A stretch of 64,000 nt of DNA from Allodiplogaster sudhausi (taxonomy: Eukaryota; Nematoda; Chromadorea; Rhabditida; Diplogasteridae): positions 3,341,001 through 3,405,000 of the forward strand of contig CALZFC010000031.1 of assembly GCA_945643635.1 (NCBI GenBank). The letters are read 5' to 3'. Positions within the stretch are counted from its first letter, which is position 1; each line of letters starts with the position of its first letter. A program made the translations under genes and the position numbers. Shown piece by piece: positions 22,761 through 36,660 of the stretch. Under the pieces are notes generated by a model. It was not told the DNA's origin and ran no database searches. It saw only the letters and a list, made by a program, of their open reading frames with translations.

Positions 22761-25700
22761 GAAAATCAATCGTGAGGCGAGCGTGGGAGAAGAATATGTT
22801 AAGAGGAGAGGGACAAATTGAGAAAGGAGAGAAGAATCAATCGTGAGGCGAGCGTGGGAGAAGAATATGTTAAGAGGAGAGTGACAAATTGAGAAAGGAG
22901 AGAAGAATCAATCGTGAGGCGAGCGTGGGAGAAGAATATGTTAAGAGGAGAGGGACAAATTGAGAAAGGAGAGAAGAATCAATCGTGAGGCGAGCGTGGG
23001 AGAAGAATATGTTAAGAGGAGAGGGACAAATTGAGAAAGGAGAGAAGAATCAATCGTGAGGCGAGCGTGGGAGAAGAATATGTTAAGAGGAGAGGGACAA
23101 ATTGAGAAAGGAGAGAAGAATCAATCGTGAGGCGAGCGTGGGAGAAGAATATGTTAAGAGGAGAGGGACAAATTGAGAAAGGAGAGAAGAATCAATCGTG
23201 AGGCGAGCGTGGGAGAAGAATATGTTAAGAGGAGAGGGACAAATTGAGAAAGGAGAGAAGAATCAATCGTGAGGCGAGCGTGGGAGAAGAATATGTTAAG
23301 AGGAGAGGGACAAATTGAGAAAGGAGAGAAGAATCAATCGTGAGGCGAGCGTGGGAGAAGAATATGTTAAGAGGAGAGGGACAAATTGAGAAAGGAGAGA
23401 AGAATCAATCGTGAGGCGAGCGTGGGAGAAGAATATGTTAAGAGGAGAGGGACAAATTGAGAAAGGAGAGAAGAATCAATCGTGAGGCGAGCGTGGGAGA
23501 AGAATATGTTAAGAGGAGAGGGACAAATTGAGAAAGGAGAGAAGAATCAATCGTGAGGCGAGCGTGGGAGAAGAATATGTTAAGAGGAGAGGGACAAATT
23601 GAGAAAGGAGAGAAGAATCAATCGTGAGGCGAGCGTGGGAGAAGAATATGTTAAGAGGAGAGGGACAAATTGAGAAAGGAGAGAAGAATCAATCGTGAGG
23701 CGAGCGTGGGAGAAGAATATGTTAAGAGGAGAGGGACAAATTGAGAAAGGAGAGAAGAATCAATCGTGAGGCGAGCGTGGGAGAAGAATATGTTAAGAGG
23801 AGAGGGACAAATTGAGAAAGGAGAGAAGAATCAATCGTGAGGCGAGCGTGGGAGAAGAATATGTTAAGAGGAGAGTGACAAATTGAGAAAGGAGAGAAAA
23901 ATCAATCGTGAGGCGAGCGTGGGAGAAGAATATGTTCAGAGGAGAGGGACAAATTGAGAAAGGAGAGAAGAATCAATCGTGAGGCGAGCGTGGGAGAAGA
24001 ATATGTTAAGAGGAGAGGGACAAATTGAGAAAGGAGAGAAGAATCAATCGTGAGGCGAGCGTGGGAGAAGAATATGTTAAGAGGAGAGGGACAAATTGAG
24101 AAAGGAGAGAAGAATCAATCGTGAGGCGAGCGTGGGAGAAGAATATGTTAAGAGGAGAGGACAAATTGAGAAAGGAGAGAAGAATCAATCGTGAGGCGAG
24201 CGTGGGAGAAGAATATGTTAAGAGGAGAGGGACAAATTGAGAAAGGAGAGAAGAATCAATCGTGAGGCGAGCGTGGGAGAAGAATATGTTAAGAGGAGAG
24301 GGACAAATTGAGAAAGGAGAGAAGAATCAATCGTGAGGCGAGCGTGGGAGAAGAATATGTTAAGAGGAGAGGGACAAATTGAGAAAGGAGAGAAGAATCA
24401 ATCGTGAGGCGAGCGTGGGAGAAGAATATGTTAAGAGGAGAGGGACAAATTGAGAAAGGAGAGAAGAATCAATCGTGAGGCGAGCGTGGGAGAAGAATAT
24501 GTTAAGAGGAGAGGGACAAATTGAGAAAGGAGAGAAGAATCAATCGTGAGGCGAGCGTGGGAGAAGAATATGTTAAGAGGAGAGTGACAAATTGAGAAAG
24601 GAGAGAAAAATCAATCGTGAGGCGAGCGTGGGAGAAGAATATGTTCAGAGGAGAGGGACAAATTGAGAAAGGAGAGAAGAATCAATCGTGAGGCGAGCGT
24701 GGGAGAAGAATATGTTAAGAGGAGAGGGACAAATTGAGAAAGGAGAGAAGAATCAATCGTGAGGCGAGCGTGGGAGAAGAATATGTTAAGAGGAGAGGGA
24801 CAAATTGAGAAAGGAGAGAAAAATCAATCGTGAGGCGAGCGTGGGAGAAGAATATGTTCAGAGGAGAGGGACAAATTGAGAAAGGAGAGAAGAATCAATC
24901 GTGAGGCGAGCGTGGGAGAAGAATATGTTAAGAGGAGAGGGACAAATTGAGAAAGGAGAGAAGAATCAATCGTGAGGCGAGCGTGGGAGAAGAATATGTT
25001 AAGAGGAGAGGGACAAATTGAGAAAGGAGAGAAGAATCAATCGTGAGGCGAGCGTGGGAGAAGAATATGTTAAGAGGAGAGGGACAAATTGAGAAAGGAG
25101 AGAAGAATCAATCGTGAGGCGAGCGTGGGAGAAGAATATGTTAAGAGGAGAGTGACAAATTGAGAAAGGAGAGAAGAATCAATCGTGAGGCGAGCGTGGG
25201 AGAAGAATATGTTAAGAGGAGAGGGACAAATTGAGAAAGGAGAGAAGAATCAATCGTGAGGCGAGCGTGGGAGAAGAATATGTTAAGAGGAGAGGGACAA
25301 ATTGAGAAAGGAGAGAAGAATCAATCGTGAGGCGAGCGTGGGAGAAGAATATGTTAAGAGGAGAGTGACAAATTGAGAAAGGAGAGAAAAATCAATCGTG
25401 AGGCGAGCGTGGGAGAAGAATATGTTCAGAGGAGAGGGACAAATTGAGAAAGGAGAGAAGAATCAATCGTGAGGCGAGCGTGGGAGAAGAATATGTTAAG
25501 AGGAGAGTGACAAATTGAGAAAGGAGAGAAGAATCAATCGTGAGGCGAGCGTGGGAGAAGAATATGTTAAGAGGAGAGGAACAAATTGAGAAAGGAGAGA
25601 AGAATCAATCGTGAGGCGAGCGTGGGAGAAGAATATGTTAAGAGGAGAGGGACAAATTGAGAAAGGAGAGAAGAATCAATCGTGAGGCGAGCGTGGGAGA

Positions 25701-28700
25701 AGAATATGTTAAGAGGAGAGGGACAAATTGAGAAAGGAGAGAAGAATCAATCGTGAGGCGAGCGTGGGAGAAGAATATGTTGAGAGGAGAGGGACAAATT
25801 GAGAAAGGAGAGAAGAATCAATCGTGAGGCGAGCGTGGGAGAAGAATATGTTAAGAGGAGAGGGACAAATTGAGAAAGGAGAGAAGAATCAATCGTGAGG
25901 CGAGCGTGGGAGAAGAATATGTTAAGAGGAGAGTGACAAATTGAGAAAGGAGAGAAGAATCAATCGTGAGGCGAGCGTGGGAGAAGAATATGTTAAGAGG
26001 AGAGGGACAAATTGAGAAAGGAGAGAAGAATCAATCGTGAGGCGAGCGTGGGAGAAGAATATGTTAAGAGGAGAGGGACAAATTGAGAAAGGAGAGAAGA
26101 ATCAATCGTGAGGCGAGCGTGGGAGAAGAATATGTTAAGAGGAGAGTGAAAAATTGAGAAAGGAGAGAAAAATCAATCGTGAGGCGAGCGTGGGAGAAGA
26201 ATATGTTCAGAGGAGAGGGACAAATTGAGAAAGGAGAGAAGAATCAATCGTGAGGCGAGCGTGGGAGAAGAATATGTTAAGAGGAGAGTGACAAATTGAG
26301 AAAGGAGAGAAGAATCAATCGTGAGGCGAGCGTGGGAGAAGAATATGTTAAGAGGAGAGGAACAAATTGAGAAAGGAGAGAAGAATCAATCGTGAGGCGA
26401 GCGTGGGAGAAGAATATGTTAAGAGGAGAGGGACAAATTGAGAAAGGAGAGAAGAATCAATCGTGAGGCGAGCGTGGGAGAAGAATATGTTAAGAGGAGA
26501 GGGACAAATTGAGAAAGGAGAGAAGAATCAATCGTGAGGCGAGCGTGGGAGAAGAATATGTTAAGAGGAGAGGGACAAATTGAGAAAGGAGAGAAGAATC
26601 AATCGTGAGGCGAGCGTGGGAGAAGAATATGTTAAGAGGAGAGGGACAAATTGAGAAAGGAGAGAAGAATCAATCGTGAGGCGAGCGTGGGAGAAGAATA
26701 TGTTAAGAGGAGAGGGACAAATTGAGAAAGGAGAGAAGAATCAATCGTGAGGCGAGCGTGGGAGAAGAATATGTTAAGAGGAGAGGGACAAATTGAGAAA
26801 GGAGAGAAGAATCAATCGTGAGGCGAGCGTGGGAGAAGAATATGTTAAGAGGAGAGGGACAAATTGAGAAAGGAGAGAAGAATCAATCGTGAGGCGAGCG
26901 TGGGAGAAGAATATGTTAAGAGGAGAGGGACAAATTGAGAAAGGAGAGAAGAATCAATCGTGAGGCGAGCGTGGGAGAAGAATATGTTAAGAGGAGAGGG
27001 ACAAATTGAGAAAGGAGAGAAGAATCAATCGTGAGGCGAGCGTGGGAGAAGAATATGTTAAGAGGAGAGTGACAAATTGAGAAAGGAGAGAAAAATCAAT
27101 CGTGAGGCGAGCGTGGGAGAAGAATATGTTCAGAGGAGAGGGACAAATTGAGAAAGGAGAGAAGAATCAATCGTGAGGCGAGCGTGGGAGAAGAATATGT
27201 TAAGAGGAGAGGGACAAATTGAGAAAGGAGAGAAGAATCAATCGTGAGGCGAGCGTGGGAGAAGAATATGTTAAGAGGAGAGGGACAAATTGAGAAAGGA
27301 GAGAAGAATCAATCGTGAGGCGAGCGTGGGAGAAGAATATGTTAAGAGGAGAGGGACAAATTGAGAAAGGAGAGAAGAATCAATCGTGAGGCGAGCGTGG
27401 GAGAAGAATATGTTAAGAGGAGAGTGACAAATTGAGAAAGGAGAGAAGAATCAATCGTGAGGCGAGCGTGGGAGAAGAATATGTTAAGAGGAGAGGGACA
27501 AATTGAGAAAGGAGAGAAGAATCAATCGTGAGGCGAGCGTGGGAGAAGAATATGTTAAGAGGAGAGGGACAAATTGAGAAAGGAGAGAAGAATCAATCGT
27601 GAGGCGAGCGTGGGAGAAGAATATGTTAAGAGGAGAGTGACAAATTGAGAAAGGAGAGAAAAATCAATCGTGAGGCGAGCGTGGGAGAAGAATATGTTCA
27701 GAGGAGAGGGACAAATTGAGAAAGGAGAGAAGAATCAATCGTGAGGCGAGCGTGGGAGAAGAATATGTTAAGAGGAGAGTGACAAATTGAGAAAGGAGAG
27801 AAGAATCAATCGTGAGGCGAGCGTGGGAGAAGAATATGTTAAGAGGAGAGGGACAAATTGAGAAAGGAGAGAAGAATCAATCGTGAGGCGAGCGTGGGAG
27901 AAGAATATGTTAAGAGGAGAGGGACAAATTGAGAAAGGAGAGAAGAATCAATCGTGAGGCGAGCGTGGGAGAAGAATATGTTAAGAGGAGAGGGACAAAT
28001 TGAGAAAGAAGAGAAGAATCAATCGTGAGGCGAGCGTGGGAGAAGAATATGTTAAGAGGAGAGGGACAAATTGAGAAAGGAGAGAAGAATCAATCGTGAG
28101 GCGAGCGTGGGAGAAGAATATGTTAAGAGGAGAGGGACAAATTGAGAAAGGAGAGAAGAATCAATCGTGAGGCGAGCGTGGGAGAAGAATATGTTCAGAG
28201 GAGAGGGACAAATTGAGAAAGGAGAAAAAAATCAATCGTGAGGCGAGCGTGGGAGAAGAATATGTTCAGAGGAGAGGGACAAATTGAGAAAGGAGAGAAA
28301 AATCAATCGTGAGGCGAGCGTGGGAGAAGAATATGTTAAGAGGAGAGGGACAAATTGAGAAAGGAGAGGAAAATCAATCGTGAGGCGAGCGTGGGAGAAG
28401 AATATGTTAAGAGGAGAGGGACAAATTGAGAAAGGAGAGAAAAATCAATCGTGAGGCGAGCGTGGGAGAAGAATATGTTCAGAGGAGAGGGACAAATTGA
28501 GAAAGGAGAGAAGAATCAATCGTGAGGCGAGCGTGGGAGAAGAATATGTTAAGAGGAGAGTGACAAATTGAGAAAGGAGAGAAGAATCAATCGTGAGGCG
28601 AGCGTGGGAGAAGAATATGTTAAGAGGAGAGGGACAAATTGAGAAAGGAGAGAAGAATCAATCGTGAGGCGAGCGTGGGAGAAGAATATGTTAAGAGGAG

Positions 28701-31700
28701 AGGGACAAATTGAGAAAGGAGAGAAGAATCAATCGTGAGGCGAGCGTGGGAGAAGAATATGTTAAGAGGAGAGGGACAAATTGAGAAAGGAGAGAAGAAT
28801 CAATCGTGAGGCGAGCGTGGGAGAAGAATATGTTAAGAGGAGAGGGACAAATTGAGAAAGGAGAGAAGAATCAATCGTGAGGCGAGCGTGGGAGAAGAAT
28901 ATGTTAAGAGGAGAGGGACAAATTGAGAAAGGAGAGAAGAGTCAATCGTGAGGCGAGCGTGGGAGAAGAATATGTTAAGAGGAGAGGGACAAATTGAGAA
29001 AGGAGAGAAGAATCAATCGTGAGGCGAGCGTGGGAGAAGAATATGTTAAGAGGAGAGGGACAAATTGAGAAAGGAGAGAAGAATCAATCGTGAGGCGAGC
29101 GTGGGAGAAGAATATGTTAAGAGGAGAGGGACAAATTGAAAAAGGAGAGAAGAATCAATCGTGAGGCGAGCGTGGGAGAAGAATATGTTCAGAGGAGAGG
29201 GACAAATTGAGAAAGGAGAAAAAAATCAATCGTGAGGCGAGCGTGGGAGAAGAATATGTTCAGAGGAGAGGGACAAATTGAGAAAGGAGAGAAAAATCAA
29301 TCGTGAGGCGAGCGTGGGAGAAGAATATGTTAAGAGGAGAGGGACAAATTGAGAAAGGAGAGAAAATCAATCGTGAGGCGAGCGTGGGAGAAGAATATGT
29401 TAAGAGGAGAGGGACAAATTGAGAAAGGAGAGAAAAATCAATCGTGAGGCGAGCGTGGGAGAAGAATATGTTCAGAGGAGAGGGACAAATTGAGAAAGGA
29501 GAGAAGAATCAATCGTGAGGCGAGCGTGGGAGAAGAATATGTTAAGAGGAGAGTGACAAATTGAGAAAGGAGAGAAGAATCAATCGTGAGGCGAGCGTGG
29601 GAGAAGAATATGTTAAGAGGAGAGGGACAAATTGAGAAAGGAGAGAAGAATCAATCGTGAGGCGAGCGTGGGAGAAGAATATGTTAAGAGGAGAGGGACA
29701 AATTGAGAAAGGAGAGAAGAATCAATCGTGAGGCGAGCGTGGGAGAAGAATATGTTAAGAGGAGAGGGACAAATTGAAAAAGAAGAGAAGAATCAATCGT
29801 GAGGCGAGCGTGGGAGAAGAATATGTTAAGAGGAGAGGGACAAATTGAGAAAGGAGAGAAGAATCAATCGTGAGGCGAGCGTGGGAGAAGAATATGTTAA
29901 GAGGAGAGGGACAAATTGAGAAAGGAGAGAAGAATCAATCGTGAGGCGAGCGTGGGAGAAGAATATGTTCAGAGGAGAGGGACAAATTGAGAAAGGAGAA
30001 AAAAATCAATCGTGAGGCGAGCGTGGGAGAAGAATATGTTCAGAGGAGAGGGACAAATTGAGAAAGTAGAGAAAAATCAATCGTGAGGCGAGCGTGGGAG
30101 AAGAATATGTTAAGAGGAGAGGGACAAATTGAGAAAGGAGAGGAAAATCAATCGTGAGGCGAGCGTGGGAGAAGAATATGTTAAGAGGAGAGGGACAAAT
30201 TGAGAAAGGAGAGAAAAATCAATCGTGAGGCGAGCGTGGGAGAAGAATATGTTCAGAGGAGAGGGACAAATTGAGAAAGGAGAGAAGAATCAATCGTGAG
30301 GCGAGCGTGGGAGAAGAATATGTTAAGAGGAGAGTGACAAATTGAGAAAGGAGAGAAGAATCAATCGTGAGGCGAGCGTGGGAGAAGAATATGTTAAGAG
30401 GAGAGGGACAAATTGAGAAAGGAGAGAAGAATCAATCGTGAGGCGAGCGTGGGAGAAGAATATGTTAAGAGGAGAGGGACAAATTGAGAAAGGAGAGAAG
30501 AATCAATCGTGAGGCGAGCGTGGGAGAAGAATATGTTAAGAGGAGAGGGACAAATTGAGAAAGGAGAGAAGAATCAATCGTGAGGCGAGCGTGGGAGAAG
30601 AATATGTTAAGAGGAGAGGGACAAATTGAGAAAGGAGAGAAGAATCAATCGTGAGGCGAGCGTGGGAGAAGAATATGTTCAGAGGAGAGGGACAAATTGA
30701 GAAAGGAGAGAAGAATCAATCGTGAGGCGAGCGTGGGAGAAGAATATGTTAAGAGGAGAGTGACAAATTGAGAAAGGAGAGAAGAATCAATCGTGAGGCG
30801 AGCGTGGGAGAAGAATATGTTAAGAGGAGAGGAACAAATTGAGAAAGGAGAGAAGAATCAATCGTGAGGCGAGCGTGGGAGAAGAATATGTTAAGAGGAG
30901 AGGGACAAATTGAGAAAGGAGAGAAGAATCAATCGTGAGGCGAGCGTGGGAGAAGAATATGTTAAGAGGAGAGGGACAAATTGAGAAAGGAGAGAAGAAT
31001 CAATCGTGAGGCGAGCGTGGGAGAAGAATATGTTAAGAGGAGAGGGACAAATTGAGAAAGGAGAGAAGAATCAATCGTGAGGCGAGCGTGGGAGAAGAAT
31101 ATGTTCAGAGGAGAGGGACAAATTGAGAAAGGAGAAAAAAATCAATCGTGAGGCGAGCGTGGGAGAAGAATATGTTCAGAGGAGAGGGACAAATTGAGAA
31201 AGGAGAGAAGAATCAATCGTGAGGCGAGCGTGGGAGAAGAATATGTTAAGAGGAGAGGGACAAATTGAGAAAGGAGAGAAGAATCAATCGTGAGGCGAGC
31301 GTGGGAGAAGAATATGTTAAGAGGAGAGGGACAAATTGAGAAAGGAGAGAAGAATCAATCGTGAGGCGAGCGTGGGAGAAGAATATGTTAAGAGGAGAGG
31401 GACAAATTGAGAAAGGAGAGAAGAATCAATCGTGAGGCGAGCGTGGGAGAAGAATATGTTAAGAGGAGAGGGACAAATTGAGAAAGGAGAGAAGAATCAA
31501 TCGTGAGGCGAGCGTGGGAGAAGAATATGTTCAGAGGAGAGGGACAAATTGAGAAAGGAGAAAAAAATCAATCGTGAGGCGAGCGTGGGAGAAGAATATG
31601 TTCAGAGGAGAGGGACAAATTGAGAAAGGAGAGAAAAATCAATCGTGAGGCGAGCGTGGGAGAAGAATATGTTAAGAGGAGAGGGACAAATTGAGAAAGG

Positions 31701-34679
31701 AGAGAAAATCAATCGTGAGGCGAGCGTGGGAGAAGAATATGTTAAGAGGAGAGGGACAAATTGAGAAAGGAGAGAAGAATCAATCGTGAGGCGAGCGTGG
31801 GAGAAGAATATGTTAAGAGGAGAGGGACAAATTGAGAAAGGAGAGAAGAATCAATCGTGAGGCGAGCGTGGGAGAAGAATATGTTAAGAGGAGAGGGACA
31901 AATTGAGAAAGGAGAGAAGAATCAATCGTGAGGCGAGCGTGGGAGAAGAATATGTTAAGAGGAGAGGGACAAATTGAGAAAGGAGAGAAGAATCAATCGT
32001 GAGGCGAGCGTGGGAGAAGAATATGTTAAGAGGAGAGGGACAAATTGAGAAAGGAGAGAAGAATCAATCGTGAGGCGAGCGTGGGAGAAGAATATGTTAA
32101 GAGGAGAGGGACAAATTGAGAAAGGAGAGAAGAATCAATCGTGAGGCGAGCGTGGGAGAAGAATATGTTAAGAGGAGAGGGACAAATTGAGAAAGGAGAG
32201 AAGAATCAATCGTGAGGCGAGCGTGGGAGAAGAATATGTTAAGAGGAGAGGGACAAATTGAGAAAGGAGAGAAGAATCAATCGTGAGGCGAGCGTGGGAG
32301 AAGAATATGTTAAGAGGAGAGGAACAAATTGAGAAAGGAGAGAAGAATCAATCGTGAGGCGAGCGTGGGAGAAGAATATGTTAAGAGGAGAGGGACAAAT
32401 TGAGAAAGGAGAGAAGAATCAATCGTGAGGCGAGCGTGGGAGAAGAATATGTTAAGAGGAGAGGGACAAATTGAGAAAGGAGAGAAGCATCAATCGTGAG
32501 GCGAGCGTGGGAGAAGAATATGTTAAGAGGAGAGGGACAAATTGAGAAAGGAGAGAAGAATCAATCGTGAGGCGAGCGTGGGAGAAGAATATGTTAAGAG
32601 GAGAGGGACAAATTGAGAAAGGAGAGAAGAATCAATCGTGAGGCGAGCGTGGGAGAAGAATATGTTAAGAGGAGAGGGACAAATTGAGAAAGGAGAGAAG
32701 AATCAATCGTGAGGCGAGCGTGGGAGAAGAATATGTTAAGAGGAGAGGGACAAATTGAGAAAGGAGAGAAGAATCAATCGTGAGGCGAGCGTGGGAGAAG
32801 AATATGTTAAGAGGAGAGGGACAAATTGAGAAAGGAGAGAAGAATCAATCGTGAGGCGAGCGTGGGAGAAGAATATGTTAAGAGGAGAGGGACAAATTGA
32901 GAAAGGAGAGAAGAATCAATCGTGAGGCGAGCGTGGGAGAAGAATATGTTCAGAGGAGAGGGACAAATTGAGAAAGGAGAGAAGAATCAATCGTGAGGCG
33001 AGCGTGGGAGAAGAATATGTTAAGAGGAGAGGGACAAATTGAGAAAGGAGAGAAGAATCAATCGTGAGGCGAGCGTGGGAGAAGAATATGTTAAGAGGAG
33101 AGTGACAAATTGAGAAAGGAGAGAAGAATCAATCGTGAGGCGAGCGTGGGAGAAGAATATGTTAAGAGGAGAGGGACAAATTGAGAAAGGAGAGAAGAAT
33201 CAATCGTGAGGCGAGCGTGGGAGAAGAATATGTTAAGAGGAGAGGGACAAATTGAGAAAGGAGAGAAGAATCAATCGTGAGGCGAGCGTGGGAGAAGAAT
33301 ATGTTCAGAGGAGAGGGACAAATTGAGAAAGGAGAGAAGAATCAATCGTGAGGCGAGCGTGGGAGAAGAATATGTTAAGAGGAGAGGGACAAATTGAGAA
33401 AGGAGAGAAGAATCAATCGTGAGGCGAGCGTGGGAGAAGAATATGTTAAGAGGAGAAGGACAAATTGAGAAAGGAGAGAAGAATCAATCGTGAGGCGAGC
33501 GTGGGAGAAGAATATGTTAAGAGGAGAGGGACAAATTGAGAAAGGAGAGAAGAATCAATCGTGAGGCGAGCGTGGGAGAAGAATATGTTAAGAGGAGAGG
33601 GACAAATTGAGAAAGGAGAGAAGAATCAATCGTGAGGCGAGCGTGGGAGAAGAATATGTTAAGAGGAGAGGGACAAATTGAGAAAGGAGAGAAGAATCAA
33701 TCGTGAGGCGAGCGTGGGAGAAGAATATGTTAAGAGGAGAGGGACAAATTGAGAAAGGAGAGAAGAATCAATCGTGAGGCGAGCGTGGGAGAAGAATATG
33801 TTAAGAGGAGAGGGACAAATTGAGAAAGGAGAGAAGAATCAATCGTGAGGCGAGCGTGGGAGAAGAATATGTTAAGAGGAGAGGGACAAATTGAGAAAGG
33901 AGAGAAGAATCAATCGTGAGGCGAGCGTGGGAGAAGAATATGTTAAGAGGAGAGGGACAAATTGAGAAAGGAGAGAAGAATCAATCGTGAGGCGAGCGTG
34001 GGAGAAGAATATGTTAAGAGGAGAGGGACAAATTGAGAAAGGAGAGAAGAATCAATCGTGAGGCGAGCGTGGGAGAAGAATATGTTAAGAGGAGAGGGAC
34101 AAATTGAGAAAGGAGAGAAGAATCAATCGTGAGGCGAGCGTGGGAGAAGAATATGTTAAGAGGAGAGGGACAAATTGAGAAAGGAGAGAAGAATCAATCG
34201 TGAGGCGAGCGTGGGAGAAGAATATGTTAAGAGGAGAGGGACAAATTGAGAAAGGAGAGAAGAATCAATCGTGAGGCGAGCGTGGGAGAAGAATATGTTA
34301 AGAGGAGAGGGACAAATTGAGAAAGGAGAGAAGAATCAATCGTGAGGCGAGCGTGGGAGAAGAATATGTTAAGAGGAGAGGGACAAATTGAGAAAGGAGA
34401 GAAGAATCAATCGTGAGGCGAGCGTGGGAGAAGAATATGTTAAGAGGAGAGGGACAAATTGAGAAAGGAGAGAAGAATCAATCGTGAGGCGAGCGTGGGA
34501 GAAGAATATGTTAAGAGGAAAGTGACAAATTGAGAAAGGAGAGAAGAATCAATCGTGAGGCGAGCGTGGGAGAAGAATATGTTAAGAGGAGAGTGACAAA
34601 TTGAGAAAGGAGAGAAGAATCAATCGTGAGGCGAGCGTGGGAGAAGAATATGTTAAGAGGAGAGGGACAAATTGAGAAA

Positions 34680-36660
34680 GGAGAGAAGAATCAATCGTGA
34701 GGCGAGCGTGGGAGAAGAATATGTTAAGAGGAGAGTGACAAATTGAGAAAGGTGAGAAGAATCAATCGTGAGGCGAGCGTGGGAGAAGAATATGTTAAGA
34801 GGAGAGGGACAAATTGAGAAAGGAGAGAAGAATCAATCGTGAGGCGAGCGTGGGAGAAGAATATGTTAAGAGGAGAGGGACAAATTGAGAAAGGAGAGAA
34901 AAATCAATCGTGAGGCGAGCGTGGGAGAAGAATATGTTAAGAGGAGAGGGACAAATTGAGAAAGGAGAGAAAAATCAATCGTGAGGCGAGCGTGGGAGAA
35001 GAATATGTTAAGAGGAGAGGGACAAATTGAGAAAGGAGAGAAAAATCAATCGTGAGGCGAGCGTGGGAGAAGAATATGTTCAGAGGAGAGGGACAAATTG
35101 AAAAAGGAGAGAAAAATCAATCGTGAGGCGAGCGTGGGAGAAGAATATGTTAAGAGGAGAGGGACAAATTGAGAAAGGAGAGAAGAATCAATCGTGAGGC
35201 GAGCGTGGGAGAAGAATATGTTCAGAGGAGAGGGACAAATTGAGAAAGGAGAGAAGAATCAATCGTGAGGCGAGCGTGGGAGAAGAATATGTTAAGAGGA
35301 GAGTGACAAATTGAGAAAGGAGAGAAGAATCAATCGTGAGGCGAGCGTGGGAGAAGAATATGTTAAGAGGAGAGGGACAAATTGAGAAAGGAGAGAAGAA
35401 TCAATCGTGAGGCGAGCGTGGGAGAAGAATATGTTAAGAGGAGAGGGACAAATTGAGAAAGGAGAGAAGAGTCAATCGTGAGGCGAGCGTGGGAGAAGAA
35501 TATGTTAAGAGGAGAGGGAAAAATTGAGAAAGGAGAGAAGAATCAATCGTGAGGCGAGCGTGGGAGAAGAATATGTTCAGAGGAGAGGGACAAATTGAGA
35601 AAGGAGAGAAGAATCAATCGTGAGGCGAGCGTGGGAGAAGAATATGTTAAGAGGAGAGTGACAAATTGAGAAAGGAGAGAAGAATCAATCGTGAGGCGAG
35701 CGTGGGAGAAGAATATGTTAAGAGGAGAGGGACAAATTGAGAAAGGAGAGAAGAATCAATCGTGAGGCGAGCGTGGGAGAAGAATATGTTAAGAGGAGAG
35801 GGACAAATTGAGAAAGGAGAGAAGAATCAATCGTGAGGCGAGCGTGGGAGAAGAATATGTTAAGAGGAGAGTGACAAATTGAGAAAGGTGAGAAGAATCA
35901 ATCGTGAAGCGAGCGTGGGAGAAGAATATGTTAAGAGGAGAGGGACAAATTGAGAAAGGAGAGAAGAATCAATCGTGAGGCGAGCGTGGGAGAAGAATAT
36001 GTTAAGAGGAGAGGGACAAATTGAGAAAGGAGAGAAAAATCAATCGTGAGGCGAGCGTGGGAGAAGAATATGTTAAGAGGAGAGGGACAAATTGAGAAAG
36101 GAGAGAAAAATCAATCGTGAGGCGAGCGTGGGAGAAGAATATGTTAAGAGGAGAGGGACAAATTGAGAAAGGAGAGAAAAATCAATCGTGAGGCGAGCGT
36201 GGGAGAAGAATATGTTCAGAGGAGAGGGACAAATTGAAAAAGGAGAGAAAAATCAATCGTGAGGCGAGCGTGGGAGAAGAATATGTTAAGAGGAGAGGGA
36301 CAAATTGAGAAAGGAGAGAAGAATCAATCGTGAGGCGAGCGTGGGAGAAGAATATGTTCAGAGGAGAGGGACAAATTGAGAAAGGAGAGAAGAATCAATC
36401 GTGAGGCGAGCGTGGGAGAAGAATATGTTAAGAGGAGAGTGACAAATTGAGAAAGGAGAGAAGAATCAATCGTGAGGCGAGCGTGGGAGAAGAATATGTT
36501 AAGAGGAGAGGGACAAATTGAGAAAGGAGAGAAGAATCAATCGTGAGGCGAGCGTGGGAGAAGAATATGTTAAGAGGAGAGGGACAAATTGAGAAAGGAG
36601 AGAAGAGTCAATCGTGAGGCGAGCGTGGGAGAAGAATATGTTAAGAGGAGAGGGAAAAAT
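34680..36660 (+). repeat. Higher-order block, 16 satellite units (1,136 bp)
   Basis: The rare GAAAGGTGAGAAG variant occurs at 34751 and 35887, exactly 16 x 71 bp apart. The order of A-type and C-type units around it is the same in both copies. Confidence 0.8.

Noticed and set aside
24006..24188. 60-residue open frame in the satellite
   Set aside because: It is created by a single-base deletion in one unit (near 24160) and repeats the satellite's translation. No gene features.
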